Below are positions 51,635-61,200 of a stretch of 64,000 nt of DNA, in pieces. The first letter of the stretch is position 1. Each line of letters starts with the position of its first letter. The notes below the pieces were generated by a model that ran no database searches, was not told the DNA's origin, and worked only from the letters and a program-made list of their open reading frames with translations. Position numbers and translations under genes: made by a program. The stretch lies in contig JAPKCK010000001.1 in the NCBI GenBank assembly GCA_028822985.1, positions 122,530 through 186,529 on the forward strand, written 5' to 3'. This DNA comes from Aquiluna sp. Its GTDB lineage: Bacteria; Actinomycetota; Actinomycetes; Actinomycetales; Microbacteriaceae.

Positions 51635-52606
51635 CTACTGAATCCCTAAATGCAATAAACCGTGACTTGTTATCTCTCTGCCACGCGGTGTTCGCTGCAA
51701 TAAACCCGCTCTTATTAAGAAGGGTTCGATCACTGCTTCGATGGTCTCGGGCTCTTCACCTAGCGCGACAGCAAGGGTTGAAAGGCCAACCGGCTTGGCG
51801 CTGAATTTAGTAGCCAGCATCGTCAAAAGAGTCCGATCCACTCGATCGAGTCCTAACTTGTCAACCTCAAAAAGCGCCATTGCATCCAAAGCGATCCCGT
51901 AGTCAATAGCGCTGTGTTCATTGACACTGGCGAAGTCCCGCACTCGCCTAAGTAGGCGATTTGCTATGCGAGGCGTGCCCCTAGATCTGGTGCTGAGTAA
52001 ATCAAGCGCCTCGGCGTCGAGGTTGACGCCGAGTTTCAGTGACGAAGCTTCTAGTACTCGTGCAATTTCGCGGGCCTCGTAATACTCAAGGAAAGCCGTG
52101 AAACCAAAACGGTCTCGAAGAGGAGTGGGCAGCATCCCGCTCCTAGTGGTTGCGCCAATGAGTGTAAACGGCTCAATGTCAAGAGAAATCGATGCGGCCC
52201 CCGGACCCTTGCCAACCATCACGTCAACCCGAAAATCTTCCATTGCGAGGTACAGCATCTCTTCGGCACTTCTAGACATTCGGTGGATTTCGTCAATAAA
52301 CAGCACGTCGCCTGCCTCTAAAGCAGAGAGTATTGATGCCAGATCCCCTGAAGACTGAATTGCTGGGCCGCTCGTCAGCTTGAGTGTTCGCTCGGCCTCG
52401 TGCGCAACGATCATCGCGAGCGTGGTTTTACCAAGGCCTGGAGGCCCCGCGAGCAAGATGTGATCCGCGGTCCTTCCACCAAGTTTTGCGGCCTTGATTA
52501 CTAGAGAAATCTGTTTGACAACCTTGTCTTGGCCTACGAACTCTCCTAGAACTTTGGGCCTCAAGGCCGCTTCTAGGGCCCGCTCCTCGGGTGCGGAATC
52601 CATCAT
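51635..52606 (-). CDS. ruvB: Holliday junction branch migration ATPase RuvB
   Basis: AAA+ hexameric motor for branch migration with RuvA. 323 residues. Walker A GPPGLGKT (54-61), Walker B LFIDEIH (102-108), sensor I GATTRSG, arginine-finger region PLRDRFG, and the C-terminal winged helix ending TPRGREIT. The start overlaps ruvA by 4 nt. Confidence 0.97.
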   Translation of the reverse strand: MMDSAPEERALEAALRPKVLGEFVGQDKVVKQISLVIKAAKLGGRTADHILLAGPPGLGKTTLAMIVAHEAERTLKLTSGPAIQSSGDLASILSALEAGDVLFIDEIHRMSRSAEEMLYLAMEDFRVDVMVGKGPGAASISLDIEPFTLIGATTRSGMLPTPLRDRFGFTAFLEYYEAREIARVLEASSLKLGVNLDAEALDLLSTRSRGTPRIANRLLRRVRDFASVNEHSAIDYGIALDAMALFEVDKLGLDRVDRTLLTMLATKFSAKPVGLSTLAVALGEEPETIEAVIEPFLIRAGLLQRTPRGREITSHGLLHLGIQ

Positions 52607-53169
52607 GAGATCAACTTAGAACGGCCAAGTTCAGCCAGTGCCTGCTTGAGTAACGCGGATTCGGATAGTGACTGGTCGAGGCTTGAGAGAAGCTTTCTGG
52701 ATGCCAGTTCATCTCCACCGAGTTGAAGCATCGCCTGCAGCACGTTCTCGTTAACTCTGACGCTGGAGGAAAGACCAACCTTGCCGCTCAAAGTGATCAG
52801 TACAAGTTTTGCAGTCTTAGGCCCAATTCCCGGTATCGCACGAAAAGCATTTTCGTCCTGGGAATTGATGGCATTGACTAATAGCTCGCCGGTTAGGCCA
52901 GACAGCGTGGTCATTGCTAGCTTGGGTCCAATCCCATTAACCCCGCAGAGCAAATCAAATAATTCGGCCTCATGGTTTGTTTGAAAGCCAAACAAAGACA
53001 GGTCGTCCTCTCTGACAACGAGTTTTGTTTGGATCAAGATCTCTTGGCCGAGGGCAAGTTTGGCTGAGTGACGACTGGTTATTTGAATCGAAAAACCGAC
53101 TCCGGACACAACCAAGGTAAGACGATCTGCGCCCAAGTGGCCGATGGTTCCCTGCAAGCTCGATATCAC
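52603..53169 (-). CDS. ruvA: Holliday junction DNA-binding protein RuvA
   Basis: Binds four-way junctions as a tetramer and loads RuvB. 188 residues. The OB domain (about 1-63) is followed by two helix-hairpin-helix motifs ([13 protein letters not shown] and [13 protein letters not shown]) and a C-terminal RuvB-contact domain (about 140-188). It lies 4 nt from ruvC. Confidence 0.97.
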   Translation of the reverse strand: MISSLQGTIGHLGADRLTLVVSGVGFSIQITSRHSAKLALGQEILIQTKLVVREDDLSLFGFQTNHEAELFDLLCGVNGIGPKLAMTTLSGLTGELLVNAINSQDENAFRAIPGIGPKTAKLVLITLSGKVGLSSSVRVNENVLQAMLQLGGDELASRKLLSSLDQSLSESALLKQALAELGRSKLIS

Positions 53170-53173
53170 GTTG

Positions 53174-53701
53174 CTAACCTAATCTGCGGTTGGCACTCTT
53201 GGCAGCTGCGACCCACTTCTGTTGGGCATTCGTGCCCAGCCCCTGCGCTCTCTTAGATGCGCAAATCGCGACCGCCAGGGCGTCGGCAACGTCGGCCGGT
53301 TTGGGGGTTTCTTGCAAGTTGAGCGTGCGCTTAACCATTTCTGACACCTGCGCCTTGTCGGCCCTCCCACTCCCAGTAACTGAAAGCTTGACCTCGCTTG
53401 GCGTAAAGAACTCAAGCGGTATGTCGTGCTTGTAGGCCAAAGCCATTAGTGCGCCCGAGATTTGAGCGACCCCCATCACACTTCTAAGGTTGGCCTGCGC
53501 GAAAACTCGCTCTATCGCGATCAGGACTGGCTTGTGGACGAGGATGATCTTGTCCAAAGAGTCGGCTATAGAACCGACCCGATCTCGTGGATCCTGTGTT
53601 GGTGATGAGGTAAAGTGACCATAGTCGATCGCCTTATTGCCGGTTATTAGGCCGTATCCGCAGCGCGTAAGTCCAGGATCGACTCCGAGAATTAGCTCCA
53701 C
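53174..53701 (-). CDS. ruvC: Holliday junction resolvase RuvC
   Basis: Cuts Holliday junctions symmetrically. 175 residues. The catalytic acids are D8 (GVDPGLTRCGYG), E64 (IERVF), D137 and D140 (ADVADALAVAI). It overlaps the yebC stop by one base, in the yebC-ruvC-ruvA-ruvB order. Confidence 0.97.
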   Translation of the reverse strand: MELILGVDPGLTRCGYGLITGNKAIDYGHFTSSPTQDPRDRVGSIADSLDKIILVHKPVLIAIERVFAQANLRSVMGVAQISGALMALAYKHDIPLEFFTPSEVKLSVTGSGRADKAQVSEMVKRTLNLQETPKPADVADALAVAICASKRAQGLGTNAQQKWVAAAKSANRRLG

Positions 53702-54456
53702 TAGCTCATGGCTTCTAGCTCGGCCATCACGGCTTCTGAAATCTCCATGTTCGTGTAAATCTCTTGGACATCGTCCAGCTCCTCCAGCGCTTCTATAAGG
53801 TCAATGACCTTCTTGGCACTCGAGGCATCAACTTCGACCTTCAGAGAGGAAACGAACTCTACGTCAGCCGATTCGTAATCGATGGCTGATTGCTGGAGAG
53901 CGGTCCTGGTTTCCGTCATCTTGCTTGGGTCGCAGGTGAGCAAAAAATTATCGCCTATTAGCTGCAGATCTTCGACTCCGTGCTCAATGGTGGCTTCAAG
54001 AATTTCATCCTCGCTGTAGGAGCTTGGAACCGAAATAACACCCTTGCGCGCAAATTGGTAGCTAACCGAGCCAGGGTCGGCCATGTTTCCGGAATTTTTA
54101 CCAACCGCAAGCCTGACTTCGGCGGCAGCGCGGTTTTTGTTATCAGTTAGGCACTCAATCATTACAGCTACCCCAGCCGGTCCATAGCCCTCGTAAATAA
54201 TGTTGTGATATTCAACGCCATCGCCTAGTTCGCCTGCGCCACGCTTGACGGCCCGATCAATGTTGTCACCGGGCAAGGAGAGCTTCTTGGCCTTATAAAT
54301 GGCCTCGTAGAGTGTCGGGTTTCCTTCAAGGTCAGAGCCGCCCAGGCGGGCAGCGACCTCAATATTTTTGATAAGTTTCGCAAACAGCTTTGCTCTCTTG
54401 GAGTCATTAGCTGCTTTTTTATGTTTCGTTGTTGCCCATTTAGAGTGACCTGACAT
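53701..54456 (-). CDS. yebC: YebC/PmpR family protein
   Basis: 251 residues. The N-terminus MSGHSKWATTKHKKAA is diagnostic. Family members have been described as transcription regulators and, more recently, as factors that help ribosomes through proline-rich stretches; which applies here cannot be told from sequence. It lies 15 nt downstream of pdxT. Confidence 0.96.
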   Translation of the reverse strand: MSGHSKWATTKHKKAANDSKRAKLFAKLIKNIEVAARLGGSDLEGNPTLYEAIYKAKKLSLPGDNIDRAVKRGAGELGDGVEYHNIIYEGYGPAGVAVMIECLTDNKNRAAAEVRLAVGKNSGNMADPGSVSYQFARKGVISVPSSYSEDEILEATIEHGVEDLQLIGDNFLLTCDPSKMTETRTALQQSAIDYESADVEFVSSLKVEVDASSAKKVIDLIEALEELDDVQEIYTNMEISEAVMAELEAMS

Positions 54457-54471
54457 AGTTCCTCTAAATTA

Positions 54472-55044
54472 CTAGCTTTGGTGCTCTTCGACGAGCGAAA
54501 TGAACAACTTATGCAAATATGTGGCTCCAGTCAGCTCCGGGTGGAAGCTTGCGCCAATGAGATTTCGGAACTGAACGGCAACTGGTTCCAAATTATATGT
54601 TGCCAAAATTTCGCAATTACCGGCCTCGAGAATTCTCGGTGCTCGTATAAAAGCAACGTTTTCTGTGGTGCCATCCGCGAATAACACTGAAGATTCAAAC
54701 GAATTTAGCTGACCGCCATAAGCATTGCGTTCTGTCTTGACCGGCAGTCCGGTTATTAGCTGCTGATCCGGAAGAGCCCCGATTACTTCATCAGAAATTA
54801 GAATCAGCCCGGCACAGGTGCCTAGCACCGGATTTGATTTGGCAAACTCTCTAACCTGCGGCATTAGATCAAAGTTCACAAGAAGCTTCGATATGGTCGT
54901 TGACTCTCCCCCAGGGATTATCAACGCATCGACCTCTGCTAAATCGCTAGCTGTTCTAACTGCAAGACCTTCTACCCCTAATTGTCCTAAGAGTAGAAGG
55001 TGCTCTCGGCTATCGCCCTGAAGAGCGAGAACGCCTATTCGCAA
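54472..55044 (-). CDS. pdxT: PLP synthase glutaminase subunit PdxT
   Basis: Supplies ammonia to PdxS for pyridoxal phosphate synthesis. 190 residues. Nucleophile C77 is in GTCAGL; the GGEST motif (45-50) and the C-terminal FHPEL with catalytic His and Glu complete the class I triad. It directly abuts pdxS. Confidence 0.97.
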   Translation of the reverse strand: MRIGVLALQGDSREHLLLLGQLGVEGLAVRTASDLAEVDALIIPGGESTTISKLLVNFDLMPQVREFAKSNPVLGTCAGLILISDEVIGALPDQQLITGLPVKTERNAYGGQLNSFESSVLFADGTTENVAFIRAPRILEAGNCEILATYNLEPVAVQFRNLIGASFHPELTGATYLHKLFISLVEEHQS

Positions 55045-55938
55045 TTACCAGCCACGCTCCGAAAGTCGGTGAGGTGCAGGGAGGTCACTCACGTTTATGC
55101 CGACCATCGCCTCACCTAGACCGCGGGAAGCATTTGCGATCACGTCTGCGTCATTGTAAAAAGTGGTCGCCTTGACAATTGCCGCAGCGCGAGCCACTGG
55201 GTTACCAGACTTGAACACTCCGGATCCAACGAAAACGCCGTCGGCACCCATTTGCATCATCATTGCTGCGTCCGCAGGAGTAGCAACTCCTCCGGCTACG
55301 AACAGGACTACTGGCAACTTTCCTTCTCTTGCTACTTGCTTCACAAGCGCATAAGGAGCCTGCAGTTCTTTGGCGGCGACGTATAGTTCGTCATCGCTTC
55401 TGGATGAAAGAGCTCGGATTTCGCCAAGAATAGTTCTGATGTGCTTGGTGGCTTCCGAAACGTCGCCGGTACCGGCTTCGCCCTTTGACCTGATCATCGC
55501 TGCACCCTCGGTGATGCGACGAAGCGCCTCGCCCAAGTTAGTAGCACCACAAACAAATGGGATGTCGAAATTCCACTTATCAATGTGGTTTACATAATCA
55601 GCAGGACTTAAGACCTCTGATTCGTCAATGAAGTCAACCTTGAGGGACTGCAGAACCTGTGCCTCAACGAAGTGACCGATGCGAACCTTGGCCATGACGG
55701 GAATCGTCACGGCTGCTCTGATACCGTCGAGCAAGTCCGGATCGCTCATTCTTGCTACGCCACCCTGAGCGCGGATGTCTGCTGGCACACGCTCTAGAGC
55801 CATCACGGCAACTGCACCAGCATCTTGCGCAATAATTGCCTGTTCCGCGTTGACAACGTCCATAATGACGCCACCCTTTAGCATTTCTGCTAATCCAGAT
55901 TTAACTAAGGGCGTTGATTCTGTCGTGTTATTTGTCAT
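55045..55938 (-). CDS. pdxS: PLP synthase subunit PdxS
   Basis: Builds pyridoxal 5'-phosphate from ribose 5-phosphate, glyceraldehyde 3-phosphate and ammonia. 297 residues, TIM barrel, dodecameric in relatives. The Schiff-base lysine is K84 in [10 protein letters not shown]27 and the GTGDVSEA loop are present. PLP made here serves TrpB, among others. It lies only 9 nt from the HIT gene; the pgsA/pimA genes often found in this gap are missing. Confidence 0.98.
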   Translation of the reverse strand: MTNNTTESTPLVKSGLAEMLKGGVIMDVVNAEQAIIAQDAGAVAVMALERVPADIRAQGGVARMSDPDLLDGIRAAVTIPVMAKVRIGHFVEAQVLQSLKVDFIDESEVLSPADYVNHIDKWNFDIPFVCGATNLGEALRRITEGAAMIRSKGEAGTGDVSEATKHIRTILGEIRALSSRSDDELYVAAKELQAPYALVKQVAREGKLPVVLFVAGGVATPADAAMMMQMGADGVFVGSGVFKSGNPVARAAAIVKATTFYNDADVIANASRGLGEAMVGINVSDLPAPHRLSERGW

Positions 55939-55947
55939 GATGTAATC

Positions 55948-56481
55948 CTAAACTCCGTCTATCCAGTTGGTAGCAATTGTTTCCCTAACTTCACCTAGAA
56001 GTTTTGGAATGGCTTTGGTCTGAGCAATAATCGGAAAAAAGTTGGAATCATTCCTCCAACGAGGAACTATATGTTGATGAAGGTGTTCTGCGATGCCTGC
56101 GCCAGCAACTTGGCCTTGATTCATCCCGATATTAAACCCGTGGGCCCTCGAGGTCGCCTCAATCGTCGCCATCGCCTGCTGGGTCAAGAGCGCAATCTCG
56201 GCAGTCTCTTCAAGGGTTGCCTTGTCATAGGTTGCAACGTGCCTGTAAGGGCACACAAGCAAGTGTCCTGCGTTATAGGGAAACAGGTTCAAAAGAACGT
56301 ACGCGGTGACTCCGCGCTTAACTATCAGCCCATCTTCGTCTGACTTATTCGGTGCATCGCAAAAAACGCAGTCATCGGTTGGGGGCTTCTGCAGATCCTC
56401 AATGTAAACCAATCGATGCGGTGTCCACAGCCTCTCGAAGCCATCCTGCATCCCAGTCATGTTGTCTAGGTATTCACTCAT
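55948..56481 (-). CDS. HIT family nucleotide hydrolase/phosphorylase
   Basis: 177 residues. The histidine triad HLHQHIVPRW (133-142) carries the catalytic His. CVFC (38-41) plus downstream His is a common zinc site in the actinobacterial Ap4A phosphorylase-like HIT proteins. The substrate is probably a dinucleoside polyphosphate or adenylated compound. It directly follows thrS with a one-base overlap. Confidence 0.93.
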   Translation of the reverse strand: MSEYLDNMTGMQDGFERLWTPHRLVYIEDLQKPPTDDCVFCDAPNKSDEDGLIVKRGVTAYVLLNLFPYNAGHLLVCPYRHVATYDKATLEETAEIALLTQQAMATIEATSRAHGFNIGMNQGQVAGAGIAEHLHQHIVPRWRNDSNFFPIIAQTKAIPKLLGEVRETIATNWIDGV

Positions 56482-58466
56482 TAGACCTGTTCCTTGTTTC
56501 CGATCGCATCTCGAATGAGTTGCCTGGCTTCCTCAAGCGGAATGTCATTGCGCTGATTCCCGTCCCGGAATCTAAAAGCCAAAGTCCCAGCCTCGACATC
56601 TCTGGCTCCAGCAAGAATTATGAACGGAACCCTGTCAAGGGTGTGGTCTCGAATCTTTTTTTGCATCCGGCTGTCAGAGTGGTCGACGTTTATACGCATA
56701 CCCTCCTTCTTCAGCGAACTGGCAAAGATGTCTAGGTAGTCTGCGAATTCGTCTGCAACGGGTATACACACCGCTTGAACGGGTGCTAGCCATGGCGGAA
56801 AGTGACCAGCGTAGTGCTCTGTTAGAACCCCAAAGAATCGTTCAATGGATCCAAATAAGGCCCTATGTATCATGATCGGCTGATGCCTCGCACCATCTGA
56901 GCCAACATATTCCAAATTGAATCGATCTGGAAGATTAAAGTCCAGCTGAATTGTGCTCATTTGCCAGGTGCGACCGATAGCGTCTCTTGCCTGCACAGAT
57001 ATCTTTGGCCCGTAAAACGCTGCGCCGCCGGGATCTGCAACTAGTTCCAAACCGGAGTCATTTGCCACCTGCTCAAGCGTTTTCGTTGCGGATTCCCAAA
57101 TGGCATCCTCACCGACAAACTTTGGATTTCCTTCCTCTCTGGTGGATAACTCAAGGTAGAAATCGTTCAGTCCGTAATCGCGCAAAAGATCAAGCACAAA
57201 CTTCAAAACGCTGGTTAGCTCCTGCTGCAATTGATCTTGAGTGACAAATAGGTGGGCATCGTCTTGTGTCATGCCACGAACTCTCGTGAGGCCATGCAGA
57301 ACGCCGGACTTCTCGTAGCGATAAACGGATCCAAACTCGAACATGCGAAGCGGTAGCTCTCGGTAGCTTCTGGAGCGAGACTTAAAAATCAGAATGTGGA
57401 ATGGGCAGTTCATGGGCTTTAGGTAATAATCAACGCCCTGCTTGCGTACCTCTCCGTCCTCGCCGACCTCTGAGTCCAGCTTCATTGGTGGAAACATCCC
57501 ATCGGAATACCAGTTCAGATGTCCGCTTTGTTCAAAAAGATTGGATTTAGTTATGTGCGGTGTGTAAACGAACTCATATCCGGCCTCCTCGTGCTTAGCA
57601 CGCGAGTAGTCCTCCATGACCTTTCGAATGATTCCACCCTTTGGATGAAATACCGCAAGCCCTGATCCGACTTCCTCGGGAAAACTGAATAGGTCAAGCT
57701 CTACGCCAAGTTTTCTGTGGTCACGCTTCGCAGCCTGTTCAATTCTGTCCAGGTGCTCCGCTAACGCCTCTTTAGTCGCCCAGGCGGTGCCGTAAATTCG
57801 TTGAAGTTGTTTATTGTTTTCATTGCCTCGCCAGTAGGCTGCTGCGCTTCTGGATAGAGAGAAACTCTTGCCGATTTGTCTTGTGTTTGGCAGGTGGGGC
57901 CCCCTGCAAAGGTCTCGCCACGCCAAGCTACCGTCTGGGTTTGTGTTTTCATACACGGATAGGCCACCGGCTGAAACCTCAACCGAACCCTCTTGGACAT
58001 CCTCAGATTTCAGCCCGATTAGTTCTAGTTTGTAAGGCTCGTCGGCCATAAGCCTCTTGGCTTCCTCGTCAGAAACTTCAATGCGAGTAAACCTCTGCGA
58101 CTTACCCACTAGTTCCTTCATGCGCTTCTCTACCCGCTTTAGGTCATCCGGGACGAATGGTTCCGCAACATCAAAATCGAAATAGAAGCCGTCGGTGATA
58201 TACGGCCCGATACCCAGCTTGGCATTTGGAAAAAGCTCTTGCACGGCTTGAGCCATGACGTGAGCCGTGGAGTGCCTAAGTATCTCCAGACCCGCTGGAG
58301 AGTCAATAAGTATGCCCTCGACCTTATCTTCGGCGACCACAACGTGTGAGAGGTCCCTAGCTTCACCATTCACGTGCATCGCAATGACCTCACGCAGTTC
58401 GAAAAGATCAAAACCGGTGGCTCCCTCACTTACCTGGTGAGTCTTCCCTGCTAATAATATATTCAC
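56481..58466 (-). CDS. thrS: threonyl-tRNA synthetase
   Basis: Class II synthetase for tRNA-Thr. 661 residues starting at GTG 58466, with AAGGAG 5 nt upstream. An N-terminal TGS-like domain is followed by the editing domain (HSTAHVM and CRGPHLPNT), the catalytic core with [10 protein letters not shown] (zinc Cys) and [11 protein letters not shown], and the anticodon-binding domain. The first codons are AT-rich. No T-box leader is visible in the 86 nt upstream (58467-58552), which is also too short for one, and no clear promoter pair was found there. Confidence 0.98.
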   Translation of the reverse strand: MNILLAGKTHQVSEGATGFDLFELREVIAMHVNGEARDLSHVVVAEDKVEGILIDSPAGLEILRHSTAHVMAQAVQELFPNAKLGIGPYITDGFYFDFDVAEPFVPDDLKRVEKRMKELVGKSQRFTRIEVSDEEAKRLMADEPYKLELIGLKSEDVQEGSVEVSAGGLSVYENTNPDGSLAWRDLCRGPHLPNTRQIGKSFSLSRSAAAYWRGNENNKQLQRIYGTAWATKEALAEHLDRIEQAAKRDHRKLGVELDLFSFPEEVGSGLAVFHPKGGIIRKVMEDYSRAKHEEAGYEFVYTPHITKSNLFEQSGHLNWYSDGMFPPMKLDSEVGEDGEVRKQGVDYYLKPMNCPFHILIFKSRSRSYRELPLRMFEFGSVYRYEKSGVLHGLTRVRGMTQDDAHLFVTQDQLQQELTSVLKFVLDLLRDYGLNDFYLELSTREEGNPKFVGEDAIWESATKTLEQVANDSGLELVADPGGAAFYGPKISVQARDAIGRTWQMSTIQLDFNLPDRFNLEYVGSDGARHQPIMIHRALFGSIERFFGVLTEHYAGHFPPWLAPVQAVCIPVADEFADYLDIFASSLKKEGMRINVDHSDSRMQKKIRDHTLDRVPFIILAGARDVEAGTLAFRFRDGNQRNDIPLEEARQLIRDAIGNKEQV

Positions 58467-58552
58467 TTGTACTCCTTCACATTGAAAAGTCTACCGACCG
58501 AGTTAGGTATGCCTTGCTAGTAATGCCTCAATCAACACTGCAAAATTAGCCA

Positions 58553-59089
58553 ATGAGCAAAAACAACGAACGTGATCTTGAGCGCAAGCTGAACTGGCTG
58601 AGGGCTGCAGTTCTCGGTGCAAATGATGGCATCGTTTCGGTCGCAGGCATCGTGGTTGGTGTAGCCGCCGCGGGAGCAAGTTACGAGGTTATCCTCCTTG
58701 CTGGAGCCGCGGCGATTGTCGCGGGCGCCATCTCAATGGGCGGAGGAGAGTTTATAAGTGTGAGCGCTCAGCGCGACACCGAGATTGCACACGGTCGAAA
58801 AAAAGGCAGCATCAACGCAAGGCCCTGGTCCGCTGCTTGGTCATCACTTCTGGCTTTTATCTCCGGGGCTGCGCTGCCTTTTCTGGCTATCACCGGACCG
58901 TGGCAGGCCATTAGCATTCAGGCGACTTTTGCAAGTGTCGCTCTAGCCCTAGCGCTTACTGGATGGTGGGCGGCGTGGGCCGGTAGCACGCCAGTTCTGA
59001 AATCCGTCGCCAGAAACGTCGTGATAAGCACACTGACGATGGGAATTTCCTATGCGATTGGTGCACTTTTGGGCGTAACAGTCCTCTAG
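58553..59089 (+). CDS. VIT1/CCC1-family transporter, compact form
   Basis: Putative Fe2+/Mn2+ transporter. 178 residues against about 230-240 for typical bacterial VIT proteins. All five membrane helices seem present (about 17-40, 45-70, 93-114, 118-143, 152-176). GANDGIVSVAGIVVGVA with D25 and GGEFISVSAQRD with E66 are the conserved pore motifs. The cytoplasmic metal-binding helical domain between TM2 and TM3 is reduced to about 20 residues (71-92). The frame is intact, so this is a short form and not a broken gene. It lies 18 nt upstream of mqo. Confidence 0.87.
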   Translation: MSKNNERDLERKLNWLRAAVLGANDGIVSVAGIVVGVAAAGASYEVILLAGAAAIVAGAISMGGGEFISVSAQRDTEIAHGRKKGSINARPWSAAWSSLLAFISGAALPFLAITGPWQAISIQATFASVALALALTGWWAAWAGSTPVLKSVARNVVISTLTMGISYAIGALLGVTVL

Positions 59090-59107
59090 ACCGATTACCC
59101 TCTAAGA

Positions 59108-60574
59108 GTGAGTGACATTGAGAAATACGACTTTGCCCTAATTGGCGGCGGAATTATGTCCGCAACCCTAGGCGTCCTCCTAAAAAAGCTCGACCCGAGT
59201 ATTTCTATTGTCATGTACGAGCGGTTGGGCGAAGTTGCAGAGGAAAGCTCGAACCCGTGGAATAACGCTGGGACCGGGCACGCGGCACTATGTGAACTCA
59301 ATTACATGCCCGACTCTGTAGATGGGTCTCTGCCGGATCCTGCCAAGGCAGTCGCGATAAACGAACAATTTCAGGTCTCCAGGCAATTCTGGTCAAGCCT
59401 CGTAGGTCTTGGTGCACTCGATGACCCAAAGACTTTTATACGCTCAGTCCCCCACGTGACTTTTGTTCGTGGCGACTCAGATGTCGACTACTTACGGAGA
59501 AGGCAAAAGTCGCTTGATGCTCAGCCGCTATTTACCGGCATGAAGTTCTCCGAGGATGTCAAAGAGCTCGCGGAGTGGATTCCCTTGATGATGGATGGCA
59601 GAGGCGACGAAAAAGTTGCTGCGACATTTACCAATCAGGGCACAGATGTCAACTATGGCTCCATGACCAAGCAAATGATCAACTGGCTAGTCAAAAATGG
59701 CATGCGACTTGAAACGAACACTGAAGTTAAATCGGTACATCAGTTTGAAGATAAAAAGTGGCAGCTATGGTTCGGGGGCTCCCCAGGTCGCATTGTCCAC
59801 GCGAATAAAGTTTTCGTGGGTGCAGGTGGATATGCGTTAAAGATCCTTCAAAAATCCGGAATTCCAGAAATAGATGGCTACGGTACCTTCCCGGTTAGCG
59901 GTCACTTCCTGAGAACCGATGATCCTGAAATAGTCGCTAGTCATCAAGCCAAGGTTTACTCCCAAGCCGATGTCGGTGCCCCACCAATGTCGGTACCACA
60001 CCTCGACACAAGAGTTGTAGATGGCAAAACCAGTTTGCTGTTCGGGCCATTTGCCGGAATCAACCCAAAGTTTTTGAAAAACGGTTCAGTGCTTGATCTT
60101 CCGTTGTCGATCAGGATAAAGAACATCACCTCTTATCTCTCAGTTGCCCTAAGAAACTTAGACCTCATGAAGTACTTGCTCATGGAAGTAACCAAGACGA
60201 AGAAAAGCAAGTTCGAAGCTCTTCGAGTTTTCGTACCAAATGCCACTCCGAAGGACTGGTCCTACTACGAAGCCGGCCAAAGAGCCCAAGTCATCAAGCC
60301 AAATGGCCGTGGTGGCACACTTCAATTCGGAACTGAAGTTATCTCCAGCCAGGATGGAACCATTGCGGGTCTTCTGGGTGCCAGCCCGGGAGCATCGGTC
60401 AGCGTGAGCGTAATGCTAAACGTGCTCGAGCGGATGGCCCCAGATGATTTCCCAACATGGACAAAAGCCATCAAGGAGCTAATACCAACCTTTGGCAAAC
60501 AGCTAAATGAGAATGCTGGGCTTGCAACAAAGACAATGAAGCAAACAGCGAAGTCGCTGAATCTAATAGCCTAA
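59108..60574 (+). CDS. mqo: malate:quinone oxidoreductase
   Basis: FAD-dependent, membrane-associated enzyme that oxidises malate to oxaloacetate and reduces the quinone pool. 488 residues. GTG start at 59108 with only a weak ribosome site. The FAD motif ALIGGGIMSAT (10-20) opens the protein; NNAGTGHAALCELNY and the C-terminal GASPGASVSVSVML are family signatures. It may be cotranscribed with the VIT-like gene. Confidence 0.97.
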   Translation: MSDIEKYDFALIGGGIMSATLGVLLKKLDPSISIVMYERLGEVAEESSNPWNNAGTGHAALCELNYMPDSVDGSLPDPAKAVAINEQFQVSRQFWSSLVGLGALDDPKTFIRSVPHVTFVRGDSDVDYLRRRQKSLDAQPLFTGMKFSEDVKELAEWIPLMMDGRGDEKVAATFTNQGTDVNYGSMTKQMINWLVKNGMRLETNTEVKSVHQFEDKKWQLWFGGSPGRIVHANKVFVGAGGYALKILQKSGIPEIDGYGTFPVSGHFLRTDDPEIVASHQAKVYSQADVGAPPMSVPHLDTRVVDGKTSLLFGPFAGINPKFLKNGSVLDLPLSIRIKNITSYLSVALRNLDLMKYLLMEVTKTKKSKFEALRVFVPNATPKDWSYYEAGQRAQVIKPNGRGGTLQFGTEVISSQDGTIAGLLGASPGASVSVSVMLNVLERMAPDDFPTWTKAIKELIPTFGKQLNENAGLATKTMKQTAKSLNLIA

Positions 60575-60600
60575 GTAGCAAGCTCCTGTAGCATCACAGC

Positions 60601-60888
60601 ATGAAAACATGCACAGTAGTAGCCACTTTCACGCCGAACGCCCAAAACCTGATCGAAGTCAAAGAGCTTCTACTCGATGTCGCAAAAGACGTGAGGCTTG
60701 AGCTTGGTTGTGTCTTCTATGACCTTTACGAGGAAGTCTCCGGAAAGCTGATGTTCATAGAAGCCTGGGAGTCCAGAGAACTTTGGCAAATTCACAACGA
60801 TGCACCGACCGTCGCAAGAATCTTAGAATGTATAGAGGGAAAGCTATCGGAACCAGTTTTAGTTCAGGAAATGTACGCTGCAAACTAG
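60601..60888 (+). CDS. ABM-domain (quinol monooxygenase-like) protein
   Basis: 95-residue protein of the antibiotic biosynthesis monooxygenase superfamily, a dimeric ferredoxin-like fold. The pattern of beta strand TVVATFTPN, a helix, the GCVFYDLYEE strand and FIEAWESRELWQIH is typical. Some members oxidise quinols (YgiN type), others have no known substrate. It lies 26 nt after mqo. Confidence 0.85.
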   Translation: MKTCTVVATFTPNAQNLIEVKELLLDVAKDVRLELGCVFYDLYEEVSGKLMFIEAWESRELWQIHNDAPTVARILECIEGKLSEPVLVQEMYAAN

Positions 60889-61200
60889 CTGATTACTGAA
60901 AACCCGAAGAGCTCTAGCCATCTGGACCGTATCAATTACCTGATTGATTAATTGACTTCTTTTCCAAAGATTGAAGAGAACGAAAGATGGGCGAACATGC
61001 CCAACAGCGCAATGATGCCTGTCGCCGAAAGTGCCATTAGGACCGTTACCTCGTTTAGTACTAGAACCAAGTCGTGGCTTTCCATCAGGTAATCCTTTTC
61101 TCTTTGTTTTATAAGAGTTTAGCTACTTTTGCTCTGAGGTAATCCATGACACAGTCCTTGCAACTTTTTCTCGGGACTAAACCAATGATGCGCCCGGGAC
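60889..61200. other. 312-nt stretch with no large gene
   Basis: Lies between the ABM gene (plus) and the lipoprotein gene (minus). On the minus strand it holds a 45-codon ORF with Shine-Dalgarno (60948-61085) and, upstream of it, an open frame with a CxxC pair but no ordinary start at its beginning (61109-61234). Near 60931-60954 there is a weak AT-rich inverted repeat. No RNA gene or strong terminator was recognised. Confidence 0.6.
60948..61085 (-). CDS. candidate 45-residue single-pass membrane peptide
   Basis: Starts at ATG 61085 with AAGGA seven bases upstream and stops at TAA. The peptide begins MESHDLVLVLNEVTVL, has one long hydrophobic stretch (about 13-40) and ends FGKEVN. The acidic N-terminus, single helix and good ribosome site argue for a real small membrane protein. 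It was not recognised as a member of any family. Downstream is the convergent ABM gene; upstream is the lipoprotein gene. Confidence 0.55.
   Translation of the reverse strand: MESHDLVLVLNEVTVLMALSATGIIALLGMFAHLSFSSIFGKEVN

Noticed and set aside
58467..58552. T-box or promoter in the thrS/VIT divergent gap
   Set aside because: 86 nt is too short for a T-box, no T-box sequence is present, and candidate -35 TTGAAA (58482-58487) has no good -10 at proper spacing.
61109..61147. 12-codon ORF with good ribosome site
   Set aside because: Too short to call as a gene on sequence alone; mentioned only in the finding on the surrounding CxxC frame.
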